Shown here: positions 54,930-63,711 of the stretch, piece after piece
Layout: every line of letters begins with the position of its first letter
Position numbering within the stretch: the first letter of the stretch is position 1
Source of the DNA: Caulobacteraceae bacterium
GTDB lineage: Bacteria > Pseudomonadota > Alphaproteobacteria > Caulobacterales > Caulobacteraceae
Assembly (NCBI GenBank): GCA_947475735.1
Contig: CANJLQ010000001.1
Coordinates: 285,981 to 349,980, forward strand
Length of the DNA: 64,000 bases
Reading direction: 5' to 3'
The notes under the pieces: generated by a model
Seen by the model: only the letters and a program-made list of their open reading frames with translations
What the model was told of the DNA's origin: nothing
The model's database searches: none
Translations under genes and position numbers: made by a program

Positions 54930-57794
54930 ATGGTTTTGCGTTCACTTCTGTTGGGCTCTGTCGCGGTATGCGTCTTCGCGGGCGGCGCCGCCGCCCAGAC
55001 CGCGGATCAATCCGCGGCTCAGGATCAGGAGACCACGGTCGATGAAGTCGTCGTCACCGGTTTCCGCCGTTCGCTTCAGGCCGCCATCGCGGTCAAGCGT
55101 AACGAGAACTCCATCGTCGATTCGATCAGCGCCGAGGACATCGCCGACTTCCCCGACCTGAACCTGGCCGAGTCGCTGCAGCGCGTTCCGGGCGTCCAGA
55201 TCGACCGTGACGGCGGCGAGGGTCGCTCGATCAACGTGCGGGGCCTCAGCTCCGACTTCGTCCGCGTCCGCCTGAACGGGCTTGAAGCCTTGGCGACCAC
55301 CGGCGGCCGCGATCAGGGCCGCGCCAACCGCAACCGTGGCTTCGACTTCAACGTCTTCGCCTCCGAGCTTTTCAACAGCATCACGGTGCGCAAGTCGCAG
55401 GAGGCCTCGGTCAACGAGGGCTCGCTGGGCGCGACGGTCGATCTCCAGACCGCCCGTCCGTTCGACTATTCCGGCTTCACCTTCGCGGCGGGCGCTCAGG
55501 CGACCTATAACGACCTGTCCGAGAACACCGGCCCGCGCGGCACCCTGCTGGTCTCGAACCGCTGGCTGGACGGCCGGCTGGGCGCCCTGGTCTCGGCCGC
55601 CTACTCCAAGCGCGAGACGTTCGAGGACGGCTCCAGCTCGGTCGGCTTCCGCGTCCCCGCCGACGACGGCTGCGTGCCCACAACGGTCGCCGGGGTCATC
55701 ACCTCCTACGTGAACACGACCCGCTGCTATCAGTCGGTCGGCACCATCACCAATGCGGCCGGCCAGACCCTGACCGGCCTGGCCGCCCAGGAGGCCGCAT
55801 TTCGCGCCGCCCACCCGCGCATTCCGCGCTATGGCCGCATCAGCTATGACCGCGAACGGCTGGGCCTGACCGGATCGATCCAGTTCGACGTCACCGATCG
55901 CACCCGCATCACGCTGGACAGCCTGTATGCCAAACTGGACCAGACCCGGAACGAGGAGTTCCTGGAGATCATCAGCCCCGCGCGCGAGGCCGGCGTCCAA
56001 GGTCTGCGCGCCATGGACCTGGTGTCCGGCCGGGTGGACGACAACGCCACCCTGATCTCGGCCCTGTTCAACGACGTGGACGCTCGATCCGAGCAGCGGA
56101 TCGACGTCCTGTCGACCGAGTTCACCCAGAACGCCCTGACGCTGACGCACGAGTTCAACGACCGCTTCCGGTTCCGCGGTCTGGTCGGCAGCTCCGAGGC
56201 CATCGGCTCCAACCCCCAGCAGACGACCGTGTCGTTCGATCGCTACGACGTCGACGGCTACAGCTACGACTATTCCGGCGACATCAACGTTCCGGCCATC
56301 AATTACGGCTTCGACGTCTCCAACCCGGCCAGCTGGTCGCTCAGCCCGTCCAGCGCGCTGGGCGATCCGTCGATCATCCGCCTGCGTCCCAACGAGACCG
56401 AGAACACCTACGATACCATCGAGGCCGAGTTCACCTTCGACCTGAACGACAGCCTGACCCTCCGCTTCGGCGCCTCGCAGAAGGAGTTCGGCTTCGGTGT
56501 CGTGGAGAACCGCAAGGCCGTGGAGGCCGTGCCGGCATCCACTCTGGCCCTGCTGGCGGCGCGTGGCATCGGCATTGACCAGTACTCGACGACGGTTTCC
56601 AGCATCAGCCGGGGCTCGCTGACCCTGCCGGCCGGAACGCCCTCCTCCTGGGTCATCCCTGACATCGCCCGTCTGGACGCGCTGATCGGCTTCAGCTGCA
56701 ACTGCGTGAACGACTTCGGCGACTTCCGCGTGACGCCTTTCGCGGGCGAGACGCGCTCGGTCTCGGAGACCTCGAACGGCTACTTCATCCAGGCCGACTT
56801 CCAGACGTCGCTGTGGAACATGCCGGTCCGGGGGAACCTGGGCGTCCGCTACGTCGAGACCGAGGTCAACGCCACGGGCCTGCTGGGCACGCGCCTGCTG
56901 AACCTGACCAACACCTACGACGACACCCTGCCGGCCCTGAACGTTTCCATCGAACCGGTGGAGAACCTGCTTGTCCGCTTTGCCGCCGCCAAGGTCATGG
57001 CGCGTCCGGCTCTGAACCAGCTGACGCCGGGCGGCACCGTGGCCCAGGGCGTCGCCGACACCACCCTGACCGTCGGCAACCCGTTCCTGGAGCCCATCCG
57101 GGCCACCAACTACGACCTGAGCGTGGAATGGTATCCCTATGACGAGGCACTGTTCAGCTTCGCCCTGTTCCACAAGTCGATCGACTCTTTCGTTCAGACG
57201 GTGCGCGAGCGGCTGCCCTTCTCCGAGACCGGCTTCCCCAACGACATCCTGCCGGCCGGAGTCCTGCCGTCGTCGGACGTGATCTTCACCTCCAGCCGCA
57301 ACACCCCCGGCGGCGATCTGGACGGGTTCGAGATCACCCTGCAGACGCCGTTCAACTTCCTGCCCGCGCCGTTCGAGGGCTTCGGCGGACTGTTCAACTA
57401 CACCCAGGTCGAATCCGAGATCGAGTACATCGTCAGCCCGACCCTGGGCACGACCACCCGCCAGCCGATCGTGGGCCAGTCGCCCTCCTCGTGGAGCGCC
57501 ACCCTGTACTACGAGCGCGGTCCGTTCGAGGCGCGGGTCTCTGGCACCTATCGCGACGAATATCTGATCCGCGTGCCCGGCGCGAACAGCAACGACGTCG
57601 AAGGCAAGGCCGAGGCCACCAACATCGACATGGCCCTGTCCTATGACCTCGGCGACAACCTGACCCTCTCGTTCGAGGGCATCAACCTGACCGATCAGTA
57701 CGACGAGCGCTGGATCAACAGCCAGCGCCAGAACAACCTCAACTACGAGCACACGGGTCGTGAGTTCGTGGTCGGCGTCCGCTACCGCTACTGA
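54930..57794 (+). CDS. TonB-dependent receptor (Caulobacter-type), likely for pectin oligomers
   Basis: The 954-residue outer-membrane receptor has a signal peptide to about residue 22 (VFAGGAAAQ), an EVVVTGFRRSL TonB-box/plug entry, and the plug segment DFPDLNLAESLQRVPGVQID. The NVRGLSSDFVRVRLNGLEAL motif of this subfamily follows, then a 22-strand barrel to the terminal EFVVGVRYRY. It is preceded by two LacI-type operators and a promoter (54823-54870) and followed by a terminator (57847-57891). The pectate lyase downstream suggests it imports pectin-derived oligosaccharides; that is inference. Confidence 0.92.
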   Translation: MVLRSLLLGSVAVCVFAGGAAAQTADQSAAQDQETTVDEVVVTGFRRSLQAAIAVKRNENSIVDSISAEDIADFPDLNLAESLQRVPGVQIDRDGGEGRSINVRGLSSDFVRVRLNGLEALATTGGRDQGRANRNRGFDFNVFASELFNSITVRKSQEASVNEGSLGATVDLQTARPFDYSGFTFAAGAQATYNDLSENTGPRGTLLVSNRWLDGRLGALVSAAYSKRETFEDGSSSVGFRVPADDGCVPTTVAGVITSYVNTTRCYQSVGTITNAAGQTLTGLAAQEAAFRAAHPRIPRYGRISYDRERLGLTGSIQFDVTDRTRITLDSLYAKLDQTRNEEFLEIISPAREAGVQGLRAMDLVSGRVDDNATLISALFNDVDARSEQRIDVLSTEFTQNALTLTHEFNDRFRFRGLVGSSEAIGSNPQQTTVSFDRYDVDGYSYDYSGDINVPAINYGFDVSNPASWSLSPSSALGDPSIIRLRPNETENTYDTIEAEFTFDLNDSLTLRFGASQKEFGFGVVENRKAVEAVPASTLALLAARGIGIDQYSTTVSSISRGSLTLPAGTPSSWVIPDIARLDALIGFSCNCVNDFGDFRVTPFAGETRSVSETSNGYFIQADFQTSLWNMPVRGNLGVRYVETEVNATGLLGTRLLNLTNTYDDTLPALNVSIEPVENLLVRFAAAKVMARPALNQLTPGGTVAQGVADTTLTVGNPFLEPIRATNYDLSVEWYPYDEALFSFALFHKSIDSFVQTVRERLPFSETGFPNDILPAGVLPSSDVIFTSSRNTPGGDLDGFEITLQTPFNFLPAPFEGFGGLFNYTQVESEIEYIVSPTLGTTTRQPIVGQSPSSWSATLYYERGPFEARVSGTYRDEYLIRVPGANSNDVEGKAEATNIDMALSYDLGDNLTLSFEGINLTDQYDERWINSQRQNNLNYEHTGREFVVGVRYRY

Positions 57795-57846
57795 CCAGAG
57801 GGGATGCCTGGTCGATCTGTTCTACTTCTTCACTCCTGAAGCGACT

Positions 57847-57891
57847 GCGCCGGCGCCAATGTGGTCCAGACCACGGCGTCGGCGCTTTTTT
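57847..57891 (+). terminator. Rho-independent terminator after the receptor gene
   Basis: Stem GCGCCGGCGCC (57847-57857) pairs with GGCGTCGGCGC (57875-57885), one G-T pair, topped by a second hairpin GTGGTC-CA-GACCAC, and followed by TTTTTT (57886-57891). It should lower expression of the downstream enzyme genes relative to the receptor. Confidence 0.88.
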
Positions 57892-57926
57892 CTGCGGCGG
57901 TCCGCGTCGTTTGCGAAGGCACTGAG

Positions 57927-59810
57927 ATGACCCACAGGCTCGACATCGCGGTCGTCGCGGCCCTGATGCTGGGGCTCGGCGGCTGCGCCACGACCACCCC
58001 CGCAGTCCAGACGACCTCCGCGTCTCGCTCGACGCCGCCGCCCATGAACCGCACGGTGACGGAGCGGCTGAATCCCCAGGTCGAGGCCCTGCTGGTCCGG
58101 CTGATGGACGAGCGGCGCGACATGGTCATCGACGGCCAGCCTGTGTTCGGGACCCCCGACAAATTCCTGCCGGGCAAGATCGCCGTCGGCATGGCCGGCC
58201 TGATCCTGGACACCCCCGCCGACGACCCGCGCCGAGCACGCTATCTGGCCGGCTTTCGCGACCTCGCCGCCCTGACCGTAAACGACACCAACACCGAGTG
58301 GGGTGCCTACTATTCGCTTCTGGCGCTGAACCGCCTGAACCAGGCCGGGCTGCTGGAGCAGGCGGTCGATCCCGTGACCCTGGCGCGCCTGCGGACGCAG
58401 CTGGACTGGCGCGGCTTCGTGCGCGAGGACGACCTGACGCTGATCGACCTGCCCAACAACTACTACGGCGTGGCCTACAGCGTGGCCCAGCTGCGCAACC
58501 TTCTGGGCTGGGAGGACGAGCGCGCGGCGGACGCCCTGCTGGAAAAGACGCTCGCCCACTACGCCACCTATTCCGACTATGGCTTCGCCGACGAGACGGA
58601 CGGCCAGGGCCGGTTCGACCGCTACAGCGTCCTTCTGATCGGCGAGATCGCCCAGCGGTTCATCGACGTCGGCCGCGAACCGCCCGAGCAGGTCCGCCGC
58701 TGGCTGCGCCAGTCGGCCGAGCTGGTGCTGCTGCGCGCGGGGCCCGACGGCGACGGCTTCGAATACGGCCGCAGCATCGGAGCCTACGGCGAGACGGCCA
58801 TGCTGGAGGTTCTGACCGCGGCCGCTGTGCTGGGCGTGCTGACGCCCGAGGAGATGGACGTGGCCTATGCCCTGTCCAGCGCCATCACGGCGCGGCACAT
58901 GGACTTCTGGGTCGATGCCGACACGGGCTCGGTCAACCTGTGGGACCACGGGCGCCGCACCGACGCCTACCGGGCCAAGCACCGGATCCTGGGCGAGAAC
59001 CTGAGCCTCGCGCGCCAGCATTCCTACACCAACGCCCTGTGGAACCGGCTCGGCTATCGCGACCGCGCGCCCACCGCCGACCTCGCCGCCTGGCGCGCCT
59101 CGCGACCGCGCGCCACCCTGACCTGGTTCGGTCGCGGCGAGTTCGACCGGGCCCTGCTGACGGTGATCGACGGCCAGCGGCTGATCGGCCTGCCGGTCAT
59201 CAACGGCGGTGCCGGCCAGCACATGAACACCCCCTACTTCCCCATGCCCTTCTCGCCCGGCCTGGTCGCCGGATCGGCCGACGGGGCCTTCCCCCAGCTG
59301 ATCACCCGCGTCGAGCTGGCGGACGGGTCGGTGCTCCAGCCGCTGGCCTTTCACAAGGACGTCCGGATGACCGAAACAGCCGATGCGGTACAGCTGGACT
59401 ATCGGCAGGACGCCATGGACCGGATGGGCGAGAACGCCCCGATCGCCGACGCACGGATGGGGGCCCGCACCGGATATCGCTTCACCCCGGGCCGGATCGA
59501 ACGCAGCGACGTCTACACCCCGGCCACCGACCTCGGCCCCGCGACCTTGAGCCTGGAGTTCGCCGGCTATCAGCCGGTCGAGGGGTTGGCGCGAGGCGCC
59601 GACGGCTGGACGGTCACCTACCGCTCTGGCCCGCTGACCCGCCTGCACGTCACCGGCCTGGACCGCTGCGAGACCGCGCCGCTCGAGCCCGTCCACGCCA
59701 GCCCGACCGGTCCCTTCCTCAGCCTGATCCGCTGCCGGTCCGAGAGTCGGTCCCTGGCCGCGCCGGTCCGCACGGGCTGGACACTGACCTACCACGCCGC
59801 CAGCCGATGA
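57927..59810 (+). CDS. Unidentified 627-residue lipoprotein, probably polysaccharide-active
   Basis: A signal peptide ends in the lipobox LGLGGC (residue about 17 of MTHRLDIAVVAALMLGLGGC). The helical N-terminal half (about 40-330) has hairpin repeats and motifs NTEWGAYYSLLALNRL, DLPNNYYGVAYSVAQLRNL and DGFEYGRSIGAYGETAMLEV. These resemble (alpha/alpha)6-toroid glycan enzymes, though no catalytic set is clear to me. The C-terminal half is beta-rich (HMNTPYFPMPFSPGLVAGSA). It is coupled to the pectate lyase gene by an ATGA overlap. I would guess a polysaccharide lyase or hydrolase of a new group. Confidence 0.7.
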   Translation: MTHRLDIAVVAALMLGLGGCATTTPAVQTTSASRSTPPPMNRTVTERLNPQVEALLVRLMDERRDMVIDGQPVFGTPDKFLPGKIAVGMAGLILDTPADDPRRARYLAGFRDLAALTVNDTNTEWGAYYSLLALNRLNQAGLLEQAVDPVTLARLRTQLDWRGFVREDDLTLIDLPNNYYGVAYSVAQLRNLLGWEDERAADALLEKTLAHYATYSDYGFADETDGQGRFDRYSVLLIGEIAQRFIDVGREPPEQVRRWLRQSAELVLLRAGPDGDGFEYGRSIGAYGETAMLEVLTAAAVLGVLTPEEMDVAYALSSAITARHMDFWVDADTGSVNLWDHGRRTDAYRAKHRILGENLSLARQHSYTNALWNRLGYRDRAPTADLAAWRASRPRATLTWFGRGEFDRALLTVIDGQRLIGLPVINGGAGQHMNTPYFPMPFSPGLVAGSADGAFPQLITRVELADGSVLQPLAFHKDVRMTETADAVQLDYRQDAMDRMGENAPIADARMGARTGYRFTPGRIERSDVYTPATDLGPATLSLEFAGYQPVEGLARGADGWTVTYRSGPLTRLHVTGLDRCETAPLEPVHASPTGPFLSLIRCRSESRSLAAPVRTGWTLTYHAASR

Positions 59811-61156
59811 AGCGTCTGCGCCGCTCCCTCGCGCCCTTGGCACTCCTGGCGCTCCTCGCCGCCACTCCAGCCTTGTCGCAGGTCGAGCCCGTCGTCGCCT
59901 TCCCCGGGGCCGAGGGCGCGGGGCGGTTCGCGGCGGGCGGGCGCGGCGGGGCGGTGCTGCGCGTCACCAATCTGAACGACTCGGGCCCCGGCAGCCTGCG
60001 CGAAGCGGTCCAGACGCGCGGCCCCCGCACCATCGTTTTCGACATCGGCGGCACCCTCCGCCTCCAGACGCCCCTGACCCTCCGCCATCCTCAGATCACC
60101 ATCGCCGGCCAGACCGCGCCCGGCGGCGGCATAACCCTGCGCGATCAGGCGCTGGTCATCGCCGCCGACGACGTGGTGGTGCGCTACATCCGCTCGCGCC
60201 TCGGCGATGAGAGCAGCGTCGAGGCCGACGCGATCTCCATCACCCGGGGCCGCCGGATCATCCTCGACCACGTCTCCGCCTCCTGGTCCGTCGACGAGAC
60301 CCTGTCGGCCGGTAGCCGCTACGACCCGCCGGAGCGCGGCATCTATGACGTCACGGTCCAGTGGTCGATCATCGCCGAGAGCCTGAACCGGTCGCGGCAC
60401 GCCAAAGGCGATCATGGCTACGGCACCCTCGTGCGCGGGGCCCACGGCGCGACCTTCAGCTTCCATCACAATCTGTGGGCCAGCCACCGGGCGCGCATGC
60501 CCCGGCCGGGCAACTATCTGACGCCCGATATCGATCCCGTCGGACCCCGGTTCGCCTTCACCAACAACGTCTTCTACAACTGGGGCGGCGGCCACGCCGG
60601 CTATAACGACGACAGCGACCCGGCGACGATCTCGACCTATGTCTTCGCCGCCAACGCCTACCGCCGCGGCCCCGACTCCACCCGCGCGATCATCTTCGAG
60701 GAAGAAGGCCCCCTGGCCCGCGCCTGGTTTGACGCCAACAGCCTGGACGGTGCCGTGCCCGCCGACCCGTGGAGCCTGACGACGGGCACCGACGGCCCCG
60801 GCTACCGCCTGTCCGCCCTGCCCGACTGGGCCGCGCCGGTCCGCCACACCGCAGCCGAAGCCGAAGCCGCCGTTCTGGCCGCCGCCGGGGCCTCCCGCGT
60901 CCGCGACACGGTGGACGCGCGCGTCATCGCCTCGGTCCAGGACGGCACTGGCCGGATCATCGATAGCCAGACCCAGGTCGGCGGCTGGCCGGACCTGTCG
61001 CCCGGCACGCGCTGGATCGACGGCGACGGCGACGGCATGCCGGATGCCTGGGAGACGGCGAACGGCCATGACCCTGCCAGCCCGGACGGTCAGGCCGACC
61101 GGGACGGCGACGGCTTCACGAACCTCGAGGACTGGCTGAACAGCCTCGTCCCCTAG
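59807..61156 (+). CDS. Pectate lyase (PL1 family type), exported
   Basis: Cleaves pectate by beta-elimination. The 449-residue enzyme has a signal peptide ending ALSQ, the pectate-lyase entry FPGAEGAGRFAAGGRGG, LNDSGPGSLREAVQT and TIAGQTAPGGGITL of the parallel beta-helix. The catalytic-site strand is IRSRLGDESSVEADAISITR, then HVSASWSVDETLS, and FHHNLWASHRARMPRPG holds the candidate Arg. A C-terminal calcium-type repeat (GDGMPDAWE, GDGFTNLEDWLN) follows. Exported probably by the neighbouring type II system. Confidence 0.88.
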   Translation: MKRLRRSLAPLALLALLAATPALSQVEPVVAFPGAEGAGRFAAGGRGGAVLRVTNLNDSGPGSLREAVQTRGPRTIVFDIGGTLRLQTPLTLRHPQITIAGQTAPGGGITLRDQALVIAADDVVVRYIRSRLGDESSVEADAISITRGRRIILDHVSASWSVDETLSAGSRYDPPERGIYDVTVQWSIIAESLNRSRHAKGDHGYGTLVRGAHGATFSFHHNLWASHRARMPRPGNYLTPDIDPVGPRFAFTNNVFYNWGGGHAGYNDDSDPATISTYVFAANAYRRGPDSTRAIIFEEEGPLARAWFDANSLDGAVPADPWSLTTGTDGPGYRLSALPDWAAPVRHTAAEAEAAVLAAAGASRVRDTVDARVIASVQDGTGRIIDSQTQVGGWPDLSPGTRWIDGDGDGMPDAWETANGHDPASPDGQADRDGDGFTNLEDWLNSLVP

Positions 61157-62778
61157 GGCGCGACGGGTCCCAGCGCCGTCCCGCCCCAGAAGCCGCACTG
61201 ATGGCGATCGAAGAAACCGTCGTCGATCCGGTCGCCGGCCGGATCAAACACCAGAACCGACCCGACGCCCTCGCTGACCCTTGGCCAGTCCGACGCGAAG
61301 CCCGGGTCGTGGCCGAAGCCGGTCCACAGCCGCATCATCCGCTCCGACAAAGCCCTCTGCTCCGGCGTCCACCGGCCGGTGTCGGCGAACAGCCACGACG
61401 TCCCGAACACTGAGGCCAGTTCGGAGGCGTGATAGGCCCCCATTTCCAGCCCCATGATCCAGTCGGGCAGGACGAACACCGGGTCCGGATCGGCGAACTC
61501 ATAGCCGTGAACCGGCACATGGACGGACAGGACGCGGCGCAAGGCGTCCGACGGACAGGCGAACCGGCTGTCGGTGAAGCTCGCCGCGATCGCCACGCCC
61601 GGCCCGTCGCCGCCGACCGGATACCGCTCCAGCGCCCGCAGCCCCGCCTCGCCGTACATCCAGACGGTCTGCTTCTCGTAGCGGTCCAGGTCGCGGACCT
61701 CGGTGGCGAACAGGCGACCCTCGTCGGCATTGGTGCCCACGATCACCGGCACCCGCACGAACCGCCCGGATGCGAAGGCTTCCGGCGGCGACACGGGCAC
61801 CACGGTGTCGGTGTGGACCGGCCCCCACGACCCCGGCCCATTGATCCCGGACCTCGGCGAGGGCACCCGCGCGATGCGCCAGGCGGGCACGTCTCTCAGG
61901 CAGGCGACCGGATCGGGGCCATCGCATCCCAGCGCCTGCGAGAAGATCGTGCCCTTTGGCGCCTCGGCAGAGAGCGCGTTCAGCGAGTTCGGCTCCAAGC
62001 ACGGCCCGCTCTGCAGGATCACGCGATGGAACAGGCCCTCCGAACCCGGCGACGCCATCAGATAGCAGGCGCTCCAGGCACCGGAGCTTTCACCGAACAG
62101 AGTGACGTCCCCCGGGTCGCCCCCAAAGTCAGCGATGTTCGCCTGGACCCAGCGAAGCGCCGCCTGCTGGTCCATCAGCCCCCAGTTGCCGCCGAGGCCC
62201 TCCCCCTCCCCGGCGAACGCCGGATGGGCCAGCCACCCGAGCGCCCCCAGCCGGAAGTTGACCGTGACCACCACCCGGCCATGCTCAGCCGCCAGCCGCG
62301 AGGGGTCATAGTTCGCCCCCGCCCCGATGGTGAAAGCCCCGCCGTGCAGCCAGACCATGACGGGCAGCGCTTCGACAGTCTTGTCATCCCGGCCTTGAGC
62401 CGGGACGGGCGCATAGACGTTGACGAACAGACAGTCCTCGGACCCGACGACCACGCCCCCGCCGCCGCCCAGCACCGCGTCTCGCCCGATGGCCTGGATG
62501 CAGTCGGACCTCAGCCGGGTCGCATCGCGCACCCCGGCCCATGCTGGGACGGGCCGGGGCCCCCGCCACCGCCGCTCGCCCACCGGCGGGGCGGCATAGG
62601 GCACGCCGAGGAAGGCGCGCACGCCCCCGCCCTGAACGCCCCGCACCTCACCCGCCTGGGTGGCGGCACGCACGAACGCGCGGTCGGATGCGAAGCGAAC
62701 GTGATCCAGCGCTCCGGGGTGTGTGGCGCAGGCGGCGAGCGCTAACAGCAGACACGACAGCAGGGAGGCGCGGATCAT
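61153..62778 (-). CDS. Type B carboxylesterase/lipase, lipoprotein
   Basis: The 541-residue enzyme has a lipobox (LALAAC near residue 17), FLGVPYAAPPVGERRWRGP, oxyanion-loop MVWLHGGAFTIGAGA and the nucleophile LFGESSGAWSACYL. An acidic residue sits in IVGTNADEGRLF, and the catalytic His in FFDRHQCGFWG. Type B esterases act on many carboxyl esters; beside a pectin locus it may remove acetyl or methyl esters, which is a guess. It converges with pectate lyase with a 4-base overlap. Confidence 0.9.
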   Translation of the reverse strand: MIRASLLSCLLLALAACATHPGALDHVRFASDRAFVRAATQAGEVRGVQGGGVRAFLGVPYAAPPVGERRWRGPRPVPAWAGVRDATRLRSDCIQAIGRDAVLGGGGGVVVGSEDCLFVNVYAPVPAQGRDDKTVEALPVMVWLHGGAFTIGAGANYDPSRLAAEHGRVVVTVNFRLGALGWLAHPAFAGEGEGLGGNWGLMDQQAALRWVQANIADFGGDPGDVTLFGESSGAWSACYLMASPGSEGLFHRVILQSGPCLEPNSLNALSAEAPKGTIFSQALGCDGPDPVACLRDVPAWRIARVPSPRSGINGPGSWGPVHTDTVVPVSPPEAFASGRFVRVPVIVGTNADEGRLFATEVRDLDRYEKQTVWMYGEAGLRALERYPVGGDGPGVAIAASFTDSRFACPSDALRRVLSVHVPVHGYEFADPDPVFVLPDWIMGLEMGAYHASELASVFGTSWLFADTGRWTPEQRALSERMMRLWTGFGHDPGFASDWPRVSEGVGSVLVFDPAGDRIDDGFFDRHQCGFWGGTALGPVAP

Positions 62779-62787
62779 CCGCCGTCC

Positions 62788-63117
62788 TTAGCGCGCATCC
62801 AGCGCCGCGTGCCACGCGGCATAGGGCGTGTCGGCGACCATCCTGCGGTTCTGGTCGGGAGTCCCGTCGGTCCACCAGACAGGCCCCCGTTCGCCCAGCG
62901 CGACCTTGGCGGTCTGAACCTCGGTCCGCGCGCGCCGCAGCGCCTTCGGATCGCCCGTTTTGAGCGCCGCCCGGACCGCCCGCCGGGCCGCCATCAGGTC
63001 CGATACCCGCGCCTGGCGAGTGGATGGGTCGAGACCGGGGTTGGAACAGCGCCATAGTCGTCCACGGACGACGAAATAGCGGCCGTCCGGCGTCGTGGGA
63101 TGGAGGGCGGCGCTCAG
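62788..63117 (-). CDS. Small conserved hypothetical protein
   Basis: About 109 residues beginning near SAALHPTTPDGRYFVVRGRL and ending ALGERGPVWWTDGTPDQNRR with MVADTPYAAW. This short pattern (PDGRYxVVRGRLWR ... GPVWW) looks like a small family I have seen in many proteobacteria, with no known role. No ATG/GTG/TTG fits the family start; a CTG at 63117 does, so the start is tentative. It sits between the esterase and the glycine-zipper gene. Confidence 0.65.
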   Translation of the reverse strand: MSAALHPTTPDGRYFVVRGRLWRCSNPGLDPSTRQARVSDLMAARRAVRAALKTGDPKALRRARTEVQTAKVALGERGPVWWTDGTPDQNRRMVADTPYAAWHAALDAR

Positions 63118-63133
63118 ATCCGATCGTCCGGGA

Positions 63134-63478
63134 TCAATAGTAGCCGTAGTCGCCCCGGCGCGGCAGGCGCTCATAGCCATAACGGCCGTCACGGTTGTAG
63201 CCGCCGAAGCCGTAGCCGCAGGGATCGTCGCGTTCCGACAGCTGGTTGCCGAGCAGCCCGCCGGCCAGGGCCCCGATGGCCGCGCCACGCTCCCGGTCGT
63301 TCTCGCCGGCGATGGCGGCCCCCGCCAGAGCGCCCAGGGCCGCGCCGCTGGCCGTGGCGTAGCGGCGGTTCTCCGCATAGTCGCGCTCGCACCGTGAAGC
63401 ATAGTTGTCGGTGGTCGCGCAGGCGCTGGTGAGAAGCGTGACGGCGGACAAGGCGGCGAAGGTTCGGATGGCGGGCAT
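63134..63478 (-). CDS. Glycine-zipper lipoprotein
   Basis: The 114-residue product has a signal ending in LTSAC, a glycine-zipper membrane-insertion stretch (ASGAALGALAGAAIAGENDR, GAAIGALAGGLLGNQLS), and a Tyr/Gly-rich tail. It is like 17-kDa-antigen or YMGG-type outer-membrane lipoproteins. Role unknown, likely envelope-associated. Confidence 0.85.
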   Translation of the reverse strand: MPAIRTFAALSAVTLLTSACATTDNYASRCERDYAENRRYATASGAALGALAGAAIAGENDRERGAAIGALAGGLLGNQLSERDDPCGYGFGGYNRDGRYGYERLPRRGDYGYY

Positions 63479-63540
63479 CGGAGGCTCCGTGATGGCTGTG
63501 CTTGGCCAACGCCGGGCACGGGCAGCCGTTCCGACGCCGG

Positions 63541-63568
63541 TTCCCTTCTCCCCTCCCGGGAGAAGGGA
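63541..63568. repeat. Short family B-like hairpin
   Basis: CCCTTCTCCCCTCCCGGGAGAAGGG is a near-perfect palindrome that shares its ends with the family B elements. Confidence 0.8.
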
Positions 63569-63569
63569 G

Positions 63570-63608
63570 TTGGAAACGGCCGCCGGGTTGCCCCGACGGC
63601 CGTTCCAA
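63570..63608. terminator. Stem-loop between tuf and the glycine-zipper gene
   Basis: TTGGAAACGGCCG pairs with CGGCCGTTCCAA with one bulged base and a GC-rich loop. It lies downstream of tuf on the minus strand. There is no U tract, so termination is tentative. Confidence 0.45.
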
Positions 63609-63682
63609 ACGTTCAGATTGGACCGTCAGCCCTACGCTTGCGCTTCGGGCGTTCGTCGCCGGGATCGCATGCGATGCCATGT

Positions 63683-63700
63683 GCCGCGCAAGAGCGCGGC
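63683..63700 (-). terminator. Hairpin right after tuf
   Basis: GCCGCGC-AAGA-GCGCGGC is a perfect 7-bp stem, 11 bases past the tuf stop. No U run follows, so it may be part of a terminator or an end-protecting hairpin. Confidence 0.45.
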
Positions 63701-63711
63701 CCGGCTCCTCA

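Noticed and set aside
54942..57752. 936-codon frame opposite the TonB-dependent receptor
   Set aside because: Antisense shadow in high-GC DNA; no protein-like motifs.
57822..59843. 673-codon frame opposite the unidentified lipoprotein
   Set aside because: Antisense shadow; it runs through the terminator and two gene boundaries.
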